Shown: piece by piece, positions 1 through 8,389 of the stretch | Layout of the letters: each line of letters begins with the position of its first letter | How positions within the stretch are numbered: the first letter of the stretch is position 1 | Assembly: GCA_002393025.1 (NCBI GenBank) | Contig: DGIE01000035.1 | Coordinates: 1 to 36,378, forward strand | DNA: 36,378 bases | Source: Holosporaceae bacterium UBA3830 | Lineage (GTDB): Bacteria > Pseudomonadota > Alphaproteobacteria > UBA3830 | Direction: 5' to 3' | Made by a program: the position numbers and the translations under genes | Notes under the pieces: generated by a model | What the model was told of the DNA's origin: nothing | Databases searched by the model: none | What the model saw: the letters and a program-made list of their open reading frames with translations, nothing else

Positions 1-365
1 CCAACACCGTGAAGACCACCGGAGATCTTGTATGAATTCTGATCGAATTTCCCACCCGCGTGCAAATGAGTCATGATGACCTCTGCGGCAGAAACTCCTT
101 CTTCCGGATGGATATCAACCGGAATGCCTCGTCCGTCATCCAAAACAGATACCGATCCGTCCTTGTGAATGGTAACTTTTATCAAATCACAATATCCTGC
201 CAACGACTCATCGATTGCGTTATCCACCACCTCAAAAACCATGTGGTGCAACCCTGTGCCGTCATCTGTATCTCCGATATACATACCCGGACGCTTTTTT
301 ACCGCTTCCAATCCCCTCAACACCGTGATCGACTCGGCATCATACTTTTTTTTACTTTCCGCCAT
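1..365 (-). CDS. gyrB: DNA gyrase subunit B, N-terminal part (runs off the window)
   Basis: This is the 5' end of the ATPase subunit of DNA gyrase, which with GyrA introduces negative supercoils. About 121 codons are visible, starting at the ATG at 365 ([18 protein letters not shown]), and the frame is open to the window edge. GHKL ATPase motifs are present in order: EVVDNAIDE with the Mg-binding Asn, DDGRGIPV, and GGLHGVG at the edge. An AGGA lies about 8 nt upstream of the ATG. The identification is very secure. ParE shares this fold, but the [19 protein letters not shown] segment fits GyrB better. Only the C-terminal part, outside the window, would settle GyrB against ParE absolutely. Confidence 0.93.
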   Translation of the reverse strand, partial: MAESKKKYDAESITVLRGLEAVKKRPGMYIGDTDDGTGLHHMVFEVVDNAIDESLAGYCDLIKVTIHKDGSVSVLDDGRGIPVDIHPEEGVSAAEVIMTHLHAGGKFDQNSYKISGGLHGV

Positions 366-433
366 TATAAATTTCCTGAACCCAAAACACCATTATTTTT
401 ACGTTTACAATATATTTGCACGTACACGCAGGC

Positions 434-462
434 ATTATACAAAATTCCGACTCAAACCTGAA
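434..462 (-). promoter_or_regulatory. Candidate gyrB promoter
   Basis: Read on the minus strand, a perfect TATAAT (434-439) lies 68 nt upstream of the gyrB ATG. The hexamer 17 nt further upstream is TTCAGG, a poor -35, so the assignment rests on the -10 box. Transcription would begin near 427. Confidence 0.4.
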
Positions 463-525
463 GCCATATTTTCCCGATGAATGCGAACGAAAAAGATATT
501 CTTCCAACCGAGAAAGATGAAATTC

Positions 526-1014
526 TTACGCTGCCTGTAACGCGTTTTCCAAAATGCCTAACGCCTTGTCTTCAGTTACATCTTCGACTATAGCATATTC
601 CTTAGACAATCGAGAAAGCGCCTCCTTATAAATTTGTCTTTCGCTATACGAATGTTCCGGCTGATTCGGAGTTCTATGTAAATCTCTGATGACCTGCGCT
701 ATTGAGACAGGATCTCCTGAATTGATTTTATTTTCATACTCTTGAGCTCGGCGACTCCATATCATCTTTTTCGATTTTGCCGGAGTTTTTAAACAATCCA
801 AAGCCTCTTGCATAACATCTTTGGAACATAAATTACGAACTTTCTGGCGGATTGACTTGTTTACAGGCAATCTTACAACCATTTTGTCCTTTGAAAACGA
901 TATAACCAAGACTTGGACTTTTTCTCCGGCGATTTCTTGGACTTCGATACCCTTAATGACACCAACACCGTGCGCGGGATAAACTACATATTGTCCCTCA
1001 AAAAATTCAGCCAT
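526..1014 (-). CDS. carD: CarD/CdnL-family RNA polymerase-binding regulator
   Basis: CarD-family proteins bind the RNA polymerase beta subunit and stabilise open promoter complexes, mainly at rRNA and growth genes. The N-terminal RNAP-interacting Tudor-like domain is recognised from FFEGQYVVYPAHGVGVI and the following strands (about residues 1-60). The C-terminal all-helical DNA-binding part follows (RRAQEYENKINSGD, then VIRDLHR). At about 162 residues, the length is normal for alphaproteobacterial CarD. The ATG at 1014 was chosen because GGGTGA sits 5 nt upstream. A GTG at 1023 gives three extra residues and is the alternative. It lies between gyrB and recA, all on the minus strand but with separate signals. 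Confidence 0.93.
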   Translation of the reverse strand: MAEFFEGQYVVYPAHGVGVIKGIEVQEIAGEKVQVLVISFSKDKMVVRLPVNKSIRQKVRNLCSKDVMQEALDCLKTPAKSKKMIWSRRAQEYENKINSGDPVSIAQVIRDLHRTPNQPEHSYSERQIYKEALSRLSKEYAIVEDVTEDKALGILENALQAA

Positions 1015-1067
1015 AACTTTCACCCAATGATAACTCCCATCAGTATAATATTTTTTAGAAAATTTTT

Positions 1068-1101
1068 AAAGATAAAATAGAGGGATTTTTAATTTCCCTC
1101 T
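1068..1101 (-). terminator. Rho-independent terminator of recA
   Basis: A 7-bp stem (AGAGGGA at 1079-1085 with TCCCTCT at 1095-1101) lies 39 nt beyond the recA stop. On the minus strand it is followed by the T-rich run ATTTTATCTTT. Confidence 0.6.
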
Positions 1102-1139
1102 TTATTTGTAAGCAATATTGTTATATCTTCATGATTTTA

Positions 1140-2174
1140 TCAATTGTCTGACATTGGTACATCATCGGAAAGATCCTCATTGATTTCCGAAACCAAATCA
1201 GCGCTGTTACGAATCTTTTTCTCGATTTTATCGGCGACTTCCGGATGTTCTTTCAGATAGTTGCGAGCAGCTTCCTTTCCTTGACCGATTTTTTCTCCGT
1301 TAAACGAATACCAAGCACCGGACTTTTCGACAGCTCCGATCTTTACCCCCATATCCAAAAGCTCTCCTACTTTGGAAATACCTTCGCCGTAAATAATATC
1401 GAACTCCACGACTTTGAATGGAGGGGCAACCTTGTTTTTTACGACTTTTACTCGGACTTGGTTCCCGACAACTTCCTCCTTATCTTTCAACGATCCTATT
1501 CTGCGAATATCCAGTCTTACGGAAGAATAGAATTTTAAAGCATTCCCTCCCGTCGTTGTTTCCGGATTTCCGAAAAATACACCGATCTTCATACGAATTT
1601 GGTTGATGAAAATCATTATACAGTTCGATTTCGCAACCGTGGCGGTGAGTTTGCGCAAAGCTTGGCTCATTAAGCGAGCTTGCAATCCCATATGAGAATC
1701 GCCCATGTCTCCTTCAATTTCAGCTTTAGGAACAAGAGCTGCAACACTGTCGACGACCAAAACATCAATGGCTCCCGAACGAACCAACGTGTCAGCAATT
1801 TCTAAAGCTTGTTCACCGGTATCAGGTTGAGACAAAATTAAATCATCGACATTTACTCCGAGGTGACGGGCATATACCGGATCCAGCGCGTGTTCTGCAT
1901 CAATATAAGCACACTTTCCTCCTGTTTTTTGAGCTTCCGCAACCGCATGCAGCGCCAAGGTAGTCTTTCCGGAACTTTCCGGACCGAAGACTTCAATAAT
2001 TCTTCCTTTCGGAAAACCTCCGACTCCGAGTGCCATATCCAAACCGATTGATCCGGTGGAAATCGCTTCTATGTCGACCACCCCGCCGTGCTGTCCCAAT
2101 TTCATTACAGAACCTTTACCAAAGGCCTTTTCTATTTGAGCAAGAGCCGCCTCAAGAGCTTTTTCTTTATCCAT
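1140..2174 (-). CDS. recA: RecA recombinase
   Basis: RecA is the ATP-dependent strand-exchange protein for homologous recombination and the co-protease that activates LexA where an SOS system exists. The Walker A motif GPESSGKTT lies at about residue 64, followed by the Walker B strand [13 protein letters not shown], the QALRKLTA and INQIRMKIG segments of the DNA-binding loops, and an acidic C-terminal tail (EINEDLSDD). The ATG at 2174 is preferred over the one at 2180. AAGGA lies 6 nt before the former, but directly abuts the latter. The protein is then 344 residues, normal for the family. No alphaproteobacterial LexA box (GTTC-N7-GTTC) is visible upstream. Confidence 0.97.
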   Translation of the reverse strand: MDKEKALEAALAQIEKAFGKGSVMKLGQHGGVVDIEAISTGSIGLDMALGVGGFPKGRIIEVFGPESSGKTTLALHAVAEAQKTGGKCAYIDAEHALDPVYARHLGVNVDDLILSQPDTGEQALEIADTLVRSGAIDVLVVDSVAALVPKAEIEGDMGDSHMGLQARLMSQALRKLTATVAKSNCIMIFINQIRMKIGVFFGNPETTTGGNALKFYSSVRLDIRRIGSLKDKEEVVGNQVRVKVVKNKVAPPFKVVEFDIIYGEGISKVGELLDMGVKIGAVEKSGAWYSFNGEKIGQGKEAARNYLKEHPEVADKIEKKIRNSADLVSEINEDLSDDVPMSDN

Positions 2175-2201
2175 GTTCATTCCTTATATCCAATGATAGC
2201 C

Positions 2202-2230
2202 ATGATATATTGTGGACGTCATTTTATCAA
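2202..2230 (-). promoter_or_regulatory. Candidate sigma70-type recA promoter
   Basis: On the minus strand TTGATA (2225-2230) and TATCAT (2202-2207) are separated by exactly 17 nt, placing a start near 2195 and a leader of about 20 nt before the recA ATG. Confidence 0.5.
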
Positions 2231-2309
2231 GTAACATCGATTGTTAGAAAATTTTATCGTTTTATATAATTTTCTATCATTTTTTGTAGATAGATTCTTC
2301 AAGTTTGCA

Positions 2310-2315
2310 TATAAT
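2310..2315 (+). promoter_or_regulatory. Candidate -10 box for the Nfu gene
   Basis: A perfect TATAAT lies 28 nt before the ATG. The best -35-like sequence (TTGTAG at 2284) has a 20-nt spacer, longer than ideal. Confidence 0.35.
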
Positions 2316-2342
2316 GAAGTTGGGTTTTGATTAAGAGGCGAG

Positions 2343-2576
2343 ATGTCAGAGAATGTTTTAATCCGGATAAATGAAGTAATCGATGAGTACGTTAGGCCTG
2401 CGTTGCAGTCGGATGGTGGCGATATCGAGGTGGTTGGTCTTCAGGATAACGTTTTGTCTGTCAGGTTACAGGGAGCATGTTCGTGCTGTCCTCACGCTCG
2501 TATGACTCTGGAAAATGCTGTTGAAAATACGATCAAACAAGCTGTTTCCGAGGATATCACAGTAAAGTCGGTTTAG
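2343..2576 (+). CDS. Stand-alone NifU C-terminal-type (Nfu) Fe-S carrier
   Basis: This 77-residue protein consists only of the NifU C-terminal domain. The cluster-binding motif GACSCCPHA (C-x2-C) is followed by the helix MTLENAVENTIKQAV. Nfu proteins carry 4Fe-4S clusters from the scaffold to client apoproteins, so this protein should work downstream of the isc operon found at 22238-27484. The opening LQSDGGDIEVVGL is also typical. AGAGG sits 5 nt before the ATG. It is divergent from recA. Larger NfuA proteins have an extra N-terminal domain, which is absent here, and no upstream in-frame extension is seen. Confidence 0.88.
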   Translation: MSENVLIRINEVIDEYVRPALQSDGGDIEVVGLQDNVLSVRLQGACSCCPHARMTLENAVENTIKQAVSEDITVKSV

Positions 2577-2685
2577 TTTTTATCTTAAATTAACGTCGAT
2601 TTAACTAATTAGTTCTATATTGCTTATTGTTGAATTTGTTTTCAGCAATTTTGCTCTGAGTTGGTGGAATAGATAGGAGTGAATT

Positions 2686-3669
2686 TTGAGCAATATAGTA
2701 CGCGTGTTTTTAGTTTATGTAATTTTTTTTGTTAACACCTTGTGGGCAAACCCATCTGTGAACGAAGATAATTCTGATTTATTATTGTTAAAATCGGCAG
2801 TAAGTTCAGGGGCTGATCCGGTAGAGTTGATGTCGGGTAGGTCTCTGGATGCCAATAAGTTGCTGCTGTCTGGGAGGAAAGAAGAAATTATCTCTCTGAA
2901 CAATGAAATAAATTCGAAAGAAAATGAAATCCAGAAGGGTTCGGATAAATTGCGTAGTGAATTGGGATTTTCCGCCTCGACTCTTCCAAACAACGCAAAA
3001 AAAATGGATAAAAAAGATAGGTATTTCGGACAACATGAGTTGTGTGAGAGTGAGATAGTTAAGGCAGAAAAGAGGCATGGTATACCGAATCGGTTGCTCT
3101 TGGCGATATCTACGGTGGAATCGGGAAGAGCCGTTGGAAAGTCAAAGAGGCCCTGGCCGTGGACCATATGCGCAAATGGAAGAGGGTATTACTGTACGAC
3201 CAAAAGTGCGGCCATAGCTACCACGAAGAGATTGATGGCCAGGGGAATTCGTAATATCGATGTCGGGTGTATGCAAGTAAATCTTTTGCATCACAGTACC
3301 GCGTTCAAAAATTTAGAAGAGGCTTTCACCCCCAAGGCCAACGTAAATTACGCAGCGAAATTTTTTGTGGGTTTGAGAAATACGTATAACTCATGGACTC
3401 ACGCAGTGGGATATTATCATTCCAAAGCCGCAAAACATTACAAGCCTTACTGCTCATTAGTCTACAACACCTGGAACAAAGTTAGAAATTTTCAAGTTCG
3501 TGATACTCCGGTTATAGCCAGGGCTGCTAGCAAGATAAAATCGGATATATCTTTCCTTCCTTCATATTATTCGTTGGTAGATAACAGTATTTCTGCTAAA
3601 CTGCATCAGTTGGGTAGAAAGACTTTGGTTCGCTCTGCTCCCAAGTTTTTTGTAAAGAAGAGAAAATAG
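2686..3669 (+). CDS. Exported lysozyme-like lytic transglycosylase
   Basis: This is a periplasmic murein hydrolase of the SLT/lysozyme-like fold, expected to cleave the glycan strands of peptidoglycan. A signal peptide (about residues 1-21, ending LWA) is followed by a polar, probably helical stretch to about 115. The catalytic domain lies at about 118-275 with the catalytic Glu in STVESG (E145), the RPWPWTICANG segment, and GCMQVNLLHH. These are hallmarks of the alphaproteobacterial family. The C-terminal 50 residues are basic. The start is a TTG with AGGAG 6 nt upstream; no nearby in-frame ATG fits. It precedes the YmdB-like gene by 19 nt, so the two are probably co-transcribed. Confidence 0.87.
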   Translation: MSNIVRVFLVYVIFFVNTLWANPSVNEDNSDLLLLKSAVSSGADPVELMSGRSLDANKLLLSGRKEEIISLNNEINSKENEIQKGSDKLRSELGFSASTLPNNAKKMDKKDRYFGQHELCESEIVKAEKRHGIPNRLLLAISTVESGRAVGKSKRPWPWTICANGRGYYCTTKSAAIATTKRLMARGIRNIDVGCMQVNLLHHSTAFKNLEEAFTPKANVNYAAKFFVGLRNTYNSWTHAVGYYHSKAAKHYKPYCSLVYNTWNKVRNFQVRDTPVIARAASKIKSDISFLPSYYSLVDNSISAKLHQLGRKTLVRSAPKFFVKKRK

Positions 3670-3688
3670 GTTAACAGGTGGATACCGA

Positions 3689-4471
3689 ATGAAGTTTTTG
3701 ATGTGCGGTGATGTCGTTGGGCGTTCCGGGAGAGATGTTACAAAAAAGTATATAGAACAATATAGAAAAGAAGTCGATTTTATCGTTGTTGACGTAGACA
3801 ATGCTGCTCATGGGTTCGGAGTAACTCCTGGTATAGCGAATAGTTTTTTTGAATTAGGCGCAGATGTGCTTACAGGAGGGAATCATTTGGTGGATCAGAA
3901 GGAAATTTTCCCGATGCTATCATCTGATAAACGTTTGCTGAAGCCCGCCAATACTTCAGATAAGCTCCCGGGTAGAGGTGTTGGAGAATATTTTTTGAGA
4001 GACGGTCGGAAGATAATTGTCGTGCACCTACTGGGACAAAAAAATATGTCTATGATCGGAGATAATCCTTTTGTTTTTATGGATAAGCTTTTTCTTAAAT
4101 ATCAATTAGGGGTAAATGTTTCAGCGATCATAGTTGATTTCCACGCGGAGGTGTCTTCGGAAAAGTTGGCAATGGGGCATTTCTTGGACGGAAAGGTATC
4201 GGTGGTGTTTGGTACACATATTCACATACCAACGGCAGATTATAGGATTTTGGAGAATGGTACAGCTTATCAAACTGATCTCGGTATGTGCGGAGATTAC
4301 AATTCAGTACTGGGATTCCAAAAATCCGTAAGTATCGAGCGATTTGTAAAAGGGTTTGGCACGGGTAGATTAACTCCGGCAATGGGAGAGGGGACTTTCT
4401 CTGGACTTTTGGTCGAAGTGGATGACAAGACGGGGTTAGCTCTTAATGTGACTCACATTTTGCAGAAATAA
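3689..4471 (+). CDS. YmdB-family (TIGR00282) metallophosphoesterase
   Basis: This is a member of the YmdB/DR1281 calcineurin-like family, cytoplasmic di-iron phosphoesterases that act on 2',3'-cyclic nucleotides or phosphodiesters. The family pattern is clear: GDVVGRSGR with D8, GGNHLVDQKEI with N65, VDFHAEVSSEK with H152, and FGTHIHIPTAD with H177 and H179. The ENAAGGFG motif of most relatives reads DNAAHGFG here, so a metal-ligand Glu appears to be Asp (D37). At 260 residues the length is normal. It follows the lytic transglycosylase by 19 nt. In vivo substrate is unknown. Confidence 0.85.
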   Translation: MKFLMCGDVVGRSGRDVTKKYIEQYRKEVDFIVVDVDNAAHGFGVTPGIANSFFELGADVLTGGNHLVDQKEIFPMLSSDKRLLKPANTSDKLPGRGVGEYFLRDGRKIIVVHLLGQKNMSMIGDNPFVFMDKLFLKYQLGVNVSAIIVDFHAEVSSEKLAMGHFLDGKVSVVFGTHIHIPTADYRILENGTAYQTDLGMCGDYNSVLGFQKSVSIERFVKGFGTGRLTPAMGEGTFSGLLVEVDDKTGLALNVTHILQK

Positions 4472-4571
4472 AATTAAGCAAATTATTTTAATATTGATTG
4501 ATTTTAAATAATTTTTCACAAATTGCGTTTTTTGTGGTAGCATTGCTGGGTTTTTGTTTAAGGGAAGTTGT

Positions 4572-6422
4572 ATGTTAAAAAAAACAAGTTTGTTTGTAGT
4601 TGGATTTCTGTTCAGTAATTCATTACTTGCTCAGGCAGAAAATTCGGAATTGAAAACGGAGTTTTTTGAAGGTAGCTTTTTTAATGTGAAAGCAGCCCAC
4701 ATGAGAGGGGATAACACTTATCCTTTTGGTCCAAAGAATACTTCGATGGTTTGCTTTAACCCGTTTCTTGATTTGGGAAATTTAGTAATTGATGCGGACT
4801 TTTCCTACGGGCGTTCCACCAAATATGCTGGATTTTTGAAAAGCGCAAAAGGTATGAGTAAAATTGCGGGTGATTTGCCAAAATTTTTCGATAATTACTA
4901 CAACGGCGGGATAAGCAAAGCTGTTCAGAAAGGTTTTCAGAACACAATGGATGAGTCTCACTTCTACAGAAATTATACCCGAGCGATTTATAATGATAAA
5001 GTTCACGACTTAAAAATCATCGTCGGTGATGTTACAACCAGGAATACCATTGGGTTTCAGCAGTCGTTTTCGGGTGGTGGTATTAATATTTCCAGACAAG
5101 GCGGAAACGGAAACGTTGTAAATCCGGGGTTGCCTATTGTCATTACAAAATTGAGCAAGGCAGAAGTCAGGCTGGGTAACGAAATTTTGCGAGTGGTAAT
5201 TCTTTCTCCGGGAGTTTATACCGTGGATGATTTGGGAGAAGAAGCCAGGTTGCCGGGAGTTTCTATAAAATTATCAGATCAGGTAAGTAGGTCTGAAACT
5301 TTGAAGGTTGATTATTTCAGCGGGTATGATATGCCTGATTTGGGAACGGATGATTTCGATTTGACAATAGCTTTTACTCATCACTGGGATGTGGATGATC
5401 CGTACAAAATCAGGTATCGTAATAAACCTCGGTTCAGCGGAAATTACAGATTTACGCCGATTGAGAATGTGACTTTTGCTTTCGGAGCTCAAGGATACAA
5501 CAATTCTTATGGGTTAGACTTCAACGTGATTTTCATGACTCCGTACGGAAAAATTTCTCCGAATGTCGGATTTACTGATACATATCACGGGAAGAAGGCA
5601 GCCGGAGCCGGGATATACTATGCTTTGCCGGAAAATTCTTATGGAATTCATTTGGAAGCAATGCTCAGCGCAAAGGGAAGAGGATACGGCGATCTTGGAA
5701 TTTCCGATGAAAAGTCTGAGGATTACGACTACTACATGGATAAATATTTTCCGACTTTAGCTGATAACTTTGGTTTAATGAATGGATCTTCTCTTCCTGA
5801 AAATTCCAGATCCGCGATGATTAGATTGTATGCCGATCCGGTCTGCGGATATACTCCGGGATTCACTTTCAGAGGGGATTGGGCGAATAACCATGACGGA
5901 AATACTAACAATTTCAGGGATTATTCGGTCAGTTTGACGAAGTCTCCGTTTGAGGGCTGCTTGGTAACGGCAGTTGCCGGATTGACCTACGACGATCCAA
6001 CTAAAGGAAGAAATCAGCAATCACCTGACAGACGACTAACTCTTGCGTGCAGTGTTGATTTGAACTCTGAAATTTCTATGAAGGGAACTTACTCTCATTT
6101 GGATCAGGAGAGGATGAAAAAGTACGGTTCAATTACATATACTCCTGAGGCAATTAAAGGTCTTGAGATCCAGGCTGAGTACTTCCGTATGCCAGGAAGA
6201 AGTTGTCCGGTGTTCTCGGTTAAGTACGACAACGAATACTTTGGCGTAAAAGTTGAGGAAAATATTTCTGACAGCTATGAAGACAAGAGATCGGCGACAA
6301 AAGATGGCCACAAGAATAATCAGTCGATTATGTTCGGAACAAGCTTGACTCCGAAAGGCTTTAGAGCGGTAAGGAAGAACAACTTCAATATTATCCGTAC
6401 AGCTGAAGATTTTAGGAAATAA
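4572..6422 (+). CDS. Large exported, usher-like outer-membrane beta-barrel protein
   Basis: This is a 616-residue protein with a clean signal peptide (MLKKTSLFVVGFLFSNSLLA, cleavage near residue 20-22). The ATG at 4572 has AGGGA 6 nt upstream, so the TTG at 4554 is not needed. The middle (about 145-260) resembles the fimbrial-usher pattern: a GD-then-F segment, LPIVITKLSKAEVRLG, SPGVYTVDDL, and LKVDYFSGYD. The C-terminal half has alternating aromatic and polar strands like a beta-barrel. No chaperone or pilin gene is adjacent. The usher resemblance is by eye and modest. An unrelated porin-like or secretion-related barrel is the alternative. It stands alone between the YmdB gene and a strong terminator. 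Confidence 0.6.
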   Translation: MLKKTSLFVVGFLFSNSLLAQAENSELKTEFFEGSFFNVKAAHMRGDNTYPFGPKNTSMVCFNPFLDLGNLVIDADFSYGRSTKYAGFLKSAKGMSKIAGDLPKFFDNYYNGGISKAVQKGFQNTMDESHFYRNYTRAIYNDKVHDLKIIVGDVTTRNTIGFQQSFSGGGINISRQGGNGNVVNPGLPIVITKLSKAEVRLGNEILRVVILSPGVYTVDDLGEEARLPGVSIKLSDQVSRSETLKVDYFSGYDMPDLGTDDFDLTIAFTHHWDVDDPYKIRYRNKPRFSGNYRFTPIENVTFAFGAQGYNNSYGLDFNVIFMTPYGKISPNVGFTDTYHGKKAAGAGIYYALPENSYGIHLEAMLSAKGRGYGDLGISDEKSEDYDYYMDKYFPTLADNFGLMNGSSLPENSRSAMIRLYADPVCGYTPGFTFRGDWANNHDGNTNNFRDYSVSLTKSPFEGCLVTAVAGLTYDDPTKGRNQQSPDRRLTLACSVDLNSEISMKGTYSHLDQERMKKYGSITYTPEAIKGLEIQAEYFRMPGRSCPVFSVKYDNEYFGVKVEENISDSYEDKRSATKDGHKNNQSIMFGTSLTPKGFRAVRKNNFNIIRTAEDFRK

Positions 6423-6443
6423 TTTCAGGTTTTTGCCTTTTTC

Positions 6444-6482
6444 AGAAGTTCTCTGAGTAATCGGAGGGCTTCTTTTTTTTTT
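6444..6482 (+). terminator. Rho-independent terminator after the usher-like gene
   Basis: A 10-bp stem begins AGAAG at 6444 and closes CTTCT at 6473, with an outer run of Watson-Crick pairs and two G-T pairs. It encloses a loop of about 10 nt and is followed by ten T residues. Confidence 0.87.
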
Positions 6483-6525
6483 GTGGCCTTTTTGGTATCA
6501 TCAGTATTGTAATGAGGGAGTTTTT

Positions 6526-7545
6526 ATGTCCGCAAGGAATCCTTGGAATGATGATGATAATTCTTGGGGAGGCGATGCCTCGAAGGAATTTGTTGAAGAT
6601 GTAAGGAATAATTTAGGAAAAGTTTTTGATAAAAGTCCATTTAAGGGAAATTTAGCTGGAATTTGTTCGGTGATGATCGCTCTGTATTTTGCTTCAGGGT
6701 TTTTGCAAGTTCAGCATGACCAGTGCGGAGTGGTGTTGAGGTTCGGAGAATGGGTAAGAACTGTCGGACCTGGTTTAAGATACGTTGTGCCTTATCCTTT
6801 CGAGGAAGTGATTTTGCAAAAAGTTACAAAGGTAAATCAGATAGATATTTCAAGCGATAGCCAGCAGGAAGAAAGTCTTATGCTTACGGGGGATTCGAAT
6901 CTCGCGAATATATCTTTTAGTGTTCTTTGGAAAATCAAAAATGACGGAGTTGAGGACTTTCTGTTTAATGCAAAAAAACCTGAACTCACGGTAAGGGCGG
7001 TTGCCGAAAGTGTGATGAGGGATATCGTTGGGCAAACCCCATTTACTTATGTACAGACGGAAGGGCGTGGAGATATCCAAAACAAGGCAAAGAAAGGTCT
7101 TCAGGCAATTATGGATGAGTATAAGATGGGGATAGAAATTATCCGAATTGAGCTGCAAAAAGTCGAGCCACCTGCTTCGGTCATTGATTCTTTCCGGGAT
7201 GTGGAAAGAGCTCAGGCAGAACAGCAGAGTGAGAAAAACAGAGCGGAAGCCTATGATAGAGATACTAGAGCTCGGACGCGAGGTTTGATTGCGGAGAAAA
7301 TAAATAAAGGAGAAGCTCAAAAGAGAGAGATAGTCGAGAAGGCGAAGGGAAATGTTGCGAGATTCCTTTCTGCATATTCGCAATATAAATTGTCTCCGGA
7401 TATCGTTTCGAAAAGACTATATCTCGAGACGATGCGAGGTATTTACGAGAACACAAAGAAAATTGTTGTTGATAACAGTTTGAAGGCGATTCCTTATTTG
7501 CCGCTTACCGAACTGAACAAAAACAGGACGGAGAATCTGAAATGA
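6526..7545 (+). CDS. hflK: HflK, SPFH-domain subunit of the HflKC membrane complex
   Basis: HflK and HflC form the inner-membrane cage that surrounds and modulates the FtsH protease. The protein begins with the characteristic Trp/Asp-rich cytoplasmic segment (NPWNDDDNSWGG), has one transmembrane segment at about 42-60, then the SPFH/band-7 domain (VQHDQCGVVLRFGEW, GPGLRYVVPYPFEEV) and a long charged helix (about 225-290). The ATG at 6526 has GAGGGAG 5 nt upstream; the longer in-frame TTG start would run into the preceding terminator. The stop overlaps the hflC start in an ATGA, so the two are translationally coupled. Confidence 0.94.
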   Translation: MSARNPWNDDDNSWGGDASKEFVEDVRNNLGKVFDKSPFKGNLAGICSVMIALYFASGFLQVQHDQCGVVLRFGEWVRTVGPGLRYVVPYPFEEVILQKVTKVNQIDISSDSQQEESLMLTGDSNLANISFSVLWKIKNDGVEDFLFNAKKPELTVRAVAESVMRDIVGQTPFTYVQTEGRGDIQNKAKKGLQAIMDEYKMGIEIIRIELQKVEPPASVIDSFRDVERAQAEQQSEKNRAEAYDRDTRARTRGLIAEKINKGEAQKREIVEKAKGNVARFLSAYSQYKLSPDIVSKRLYLETMRGIYENTKKIVVDNSLKAIPYLPLTELNKNRTENLK

Positions 7546-8387
7546 AAAAAATAATATTTGCTGCCGCAGCTTTTTTTGTCCTAGTTGATGGATTATTTAC
7601 AGTGAGTCAGATTGAGAATGTCGTGGTGACTCGTCTCGGGGAGCCTGTCAGAGTTGTAAAGACTCCAGGATTGCACTTCAAAGTTCCATTCGTGGAAACG
7701 ATAGCCTTTTTTGATAAAAGATTGCTGAGTGTAGAGCTTTCTGCTCTTGAGGTCACTCTGGGAGACAAAAGACGTATTATGGTTGATGCTTTCGGGCGCT
7801 ATAGAATTACAGATCCATTAAAGTTTTATCAGGCGGTGGGCAGCGAGTATGGAGTGTTAACTCGTTTGCATCCAGTTGTTTTGGGTAGTCTCAGCAGTGT
7901 GTTGGGGGGAGTGAGTTTATCTTCTCTTTTATCCGACACCAGAATTTCGGCGATGAATAAGATTCGCGATGAAGTAAACTCAGCGGTCAAGGAGTTTGGT
8001 ATAGATGTAGTTGATGTTCGTATTCGCAAAACGGATTTGCCTCCGCAAAACAGCGAAGCTATTTGTAAAAGAATGATCAGTGAACGAGAAAGGGAAGCAA
8101 AAGAGTTGAGAGCGAAAGGTGTCGAGCTTTCCAAGATAATAAAGTCGACGGCGGATAAGGAAAATGCCATTGCGATAGCTGAAGCGGATGCCAAAGTGCA
8201 GGGGCTAATAGCAGATGGGGAGCTCGAAGCTAATAAAATCTATACAGAGGCTTTTTCAAAGGACAAAAAGTTTTTTGAATTTTTCCAAACGTTGGAGACT
8301 TACAAGGACTCGTTTGCTTCAGGCAATACGTCGTTCGTTATCGCGACGGATAGTCCATTTTTTAATGTGATGAGAGGGAAGAATTAA
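7542..8387 (+). CDS. hflC: HflC, SPFH-domain partner of HflK
   Basis: This is the second subunit of the HflKC complex that regulates FtsH. An N-terminal signal-anchor (about residues 3-20) leads into the SPFH domain (ENVVVTRLGEPVRVVKTPG, then HFKVPFVETIAFFDKR) and the conserved helix DVRIRKTDLPPQNSEAI, followed by a charged coiled region. At 281 residues the length is normal. It overlaps hflK by 4 nt and lies 2 nt before the protease gene, a usual alphaproteobacterial order. Confidence 0.94.
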   Translation: MKKIIFAAAAFFVLVDGLFTVSQIENVVVTRLGEPVRVVKTPGLHFKVPFVETIAFFDKRLLSVELSALEVTLGDKRRIMVDAFGRYRITDPLKFYQAVGSEYGVLTRLHPVVLGSLSSVLGGVSLSSLLSDTRISAMNKIRDEVNSAVKEFGIDVVDVRIRKTDLPPQNSEAICKRMISEREREAKELRAKGVELSKIIKSTADKENAIAIAEADAKVQGLIADGELEANKIYTEAFSKDKKFFEFFQTLETYKDSFASGNTSFVIATDSPFFNVMRGKN

Positions 8388-8389
8388 TC

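Noticed and set aside
2181..2342. A LexA/SOS box upstream of recA
   Set aside because: No GTTC-N7-GTTC or E. coli-type LexA box can be seen; the promoter looks constitutive.
2715..3167. A 150-codon minus-strand frame inside the lytic transglycosylase gene
   Set aside because: It is antisense to a gene with conserved motifs and has no support of its own.
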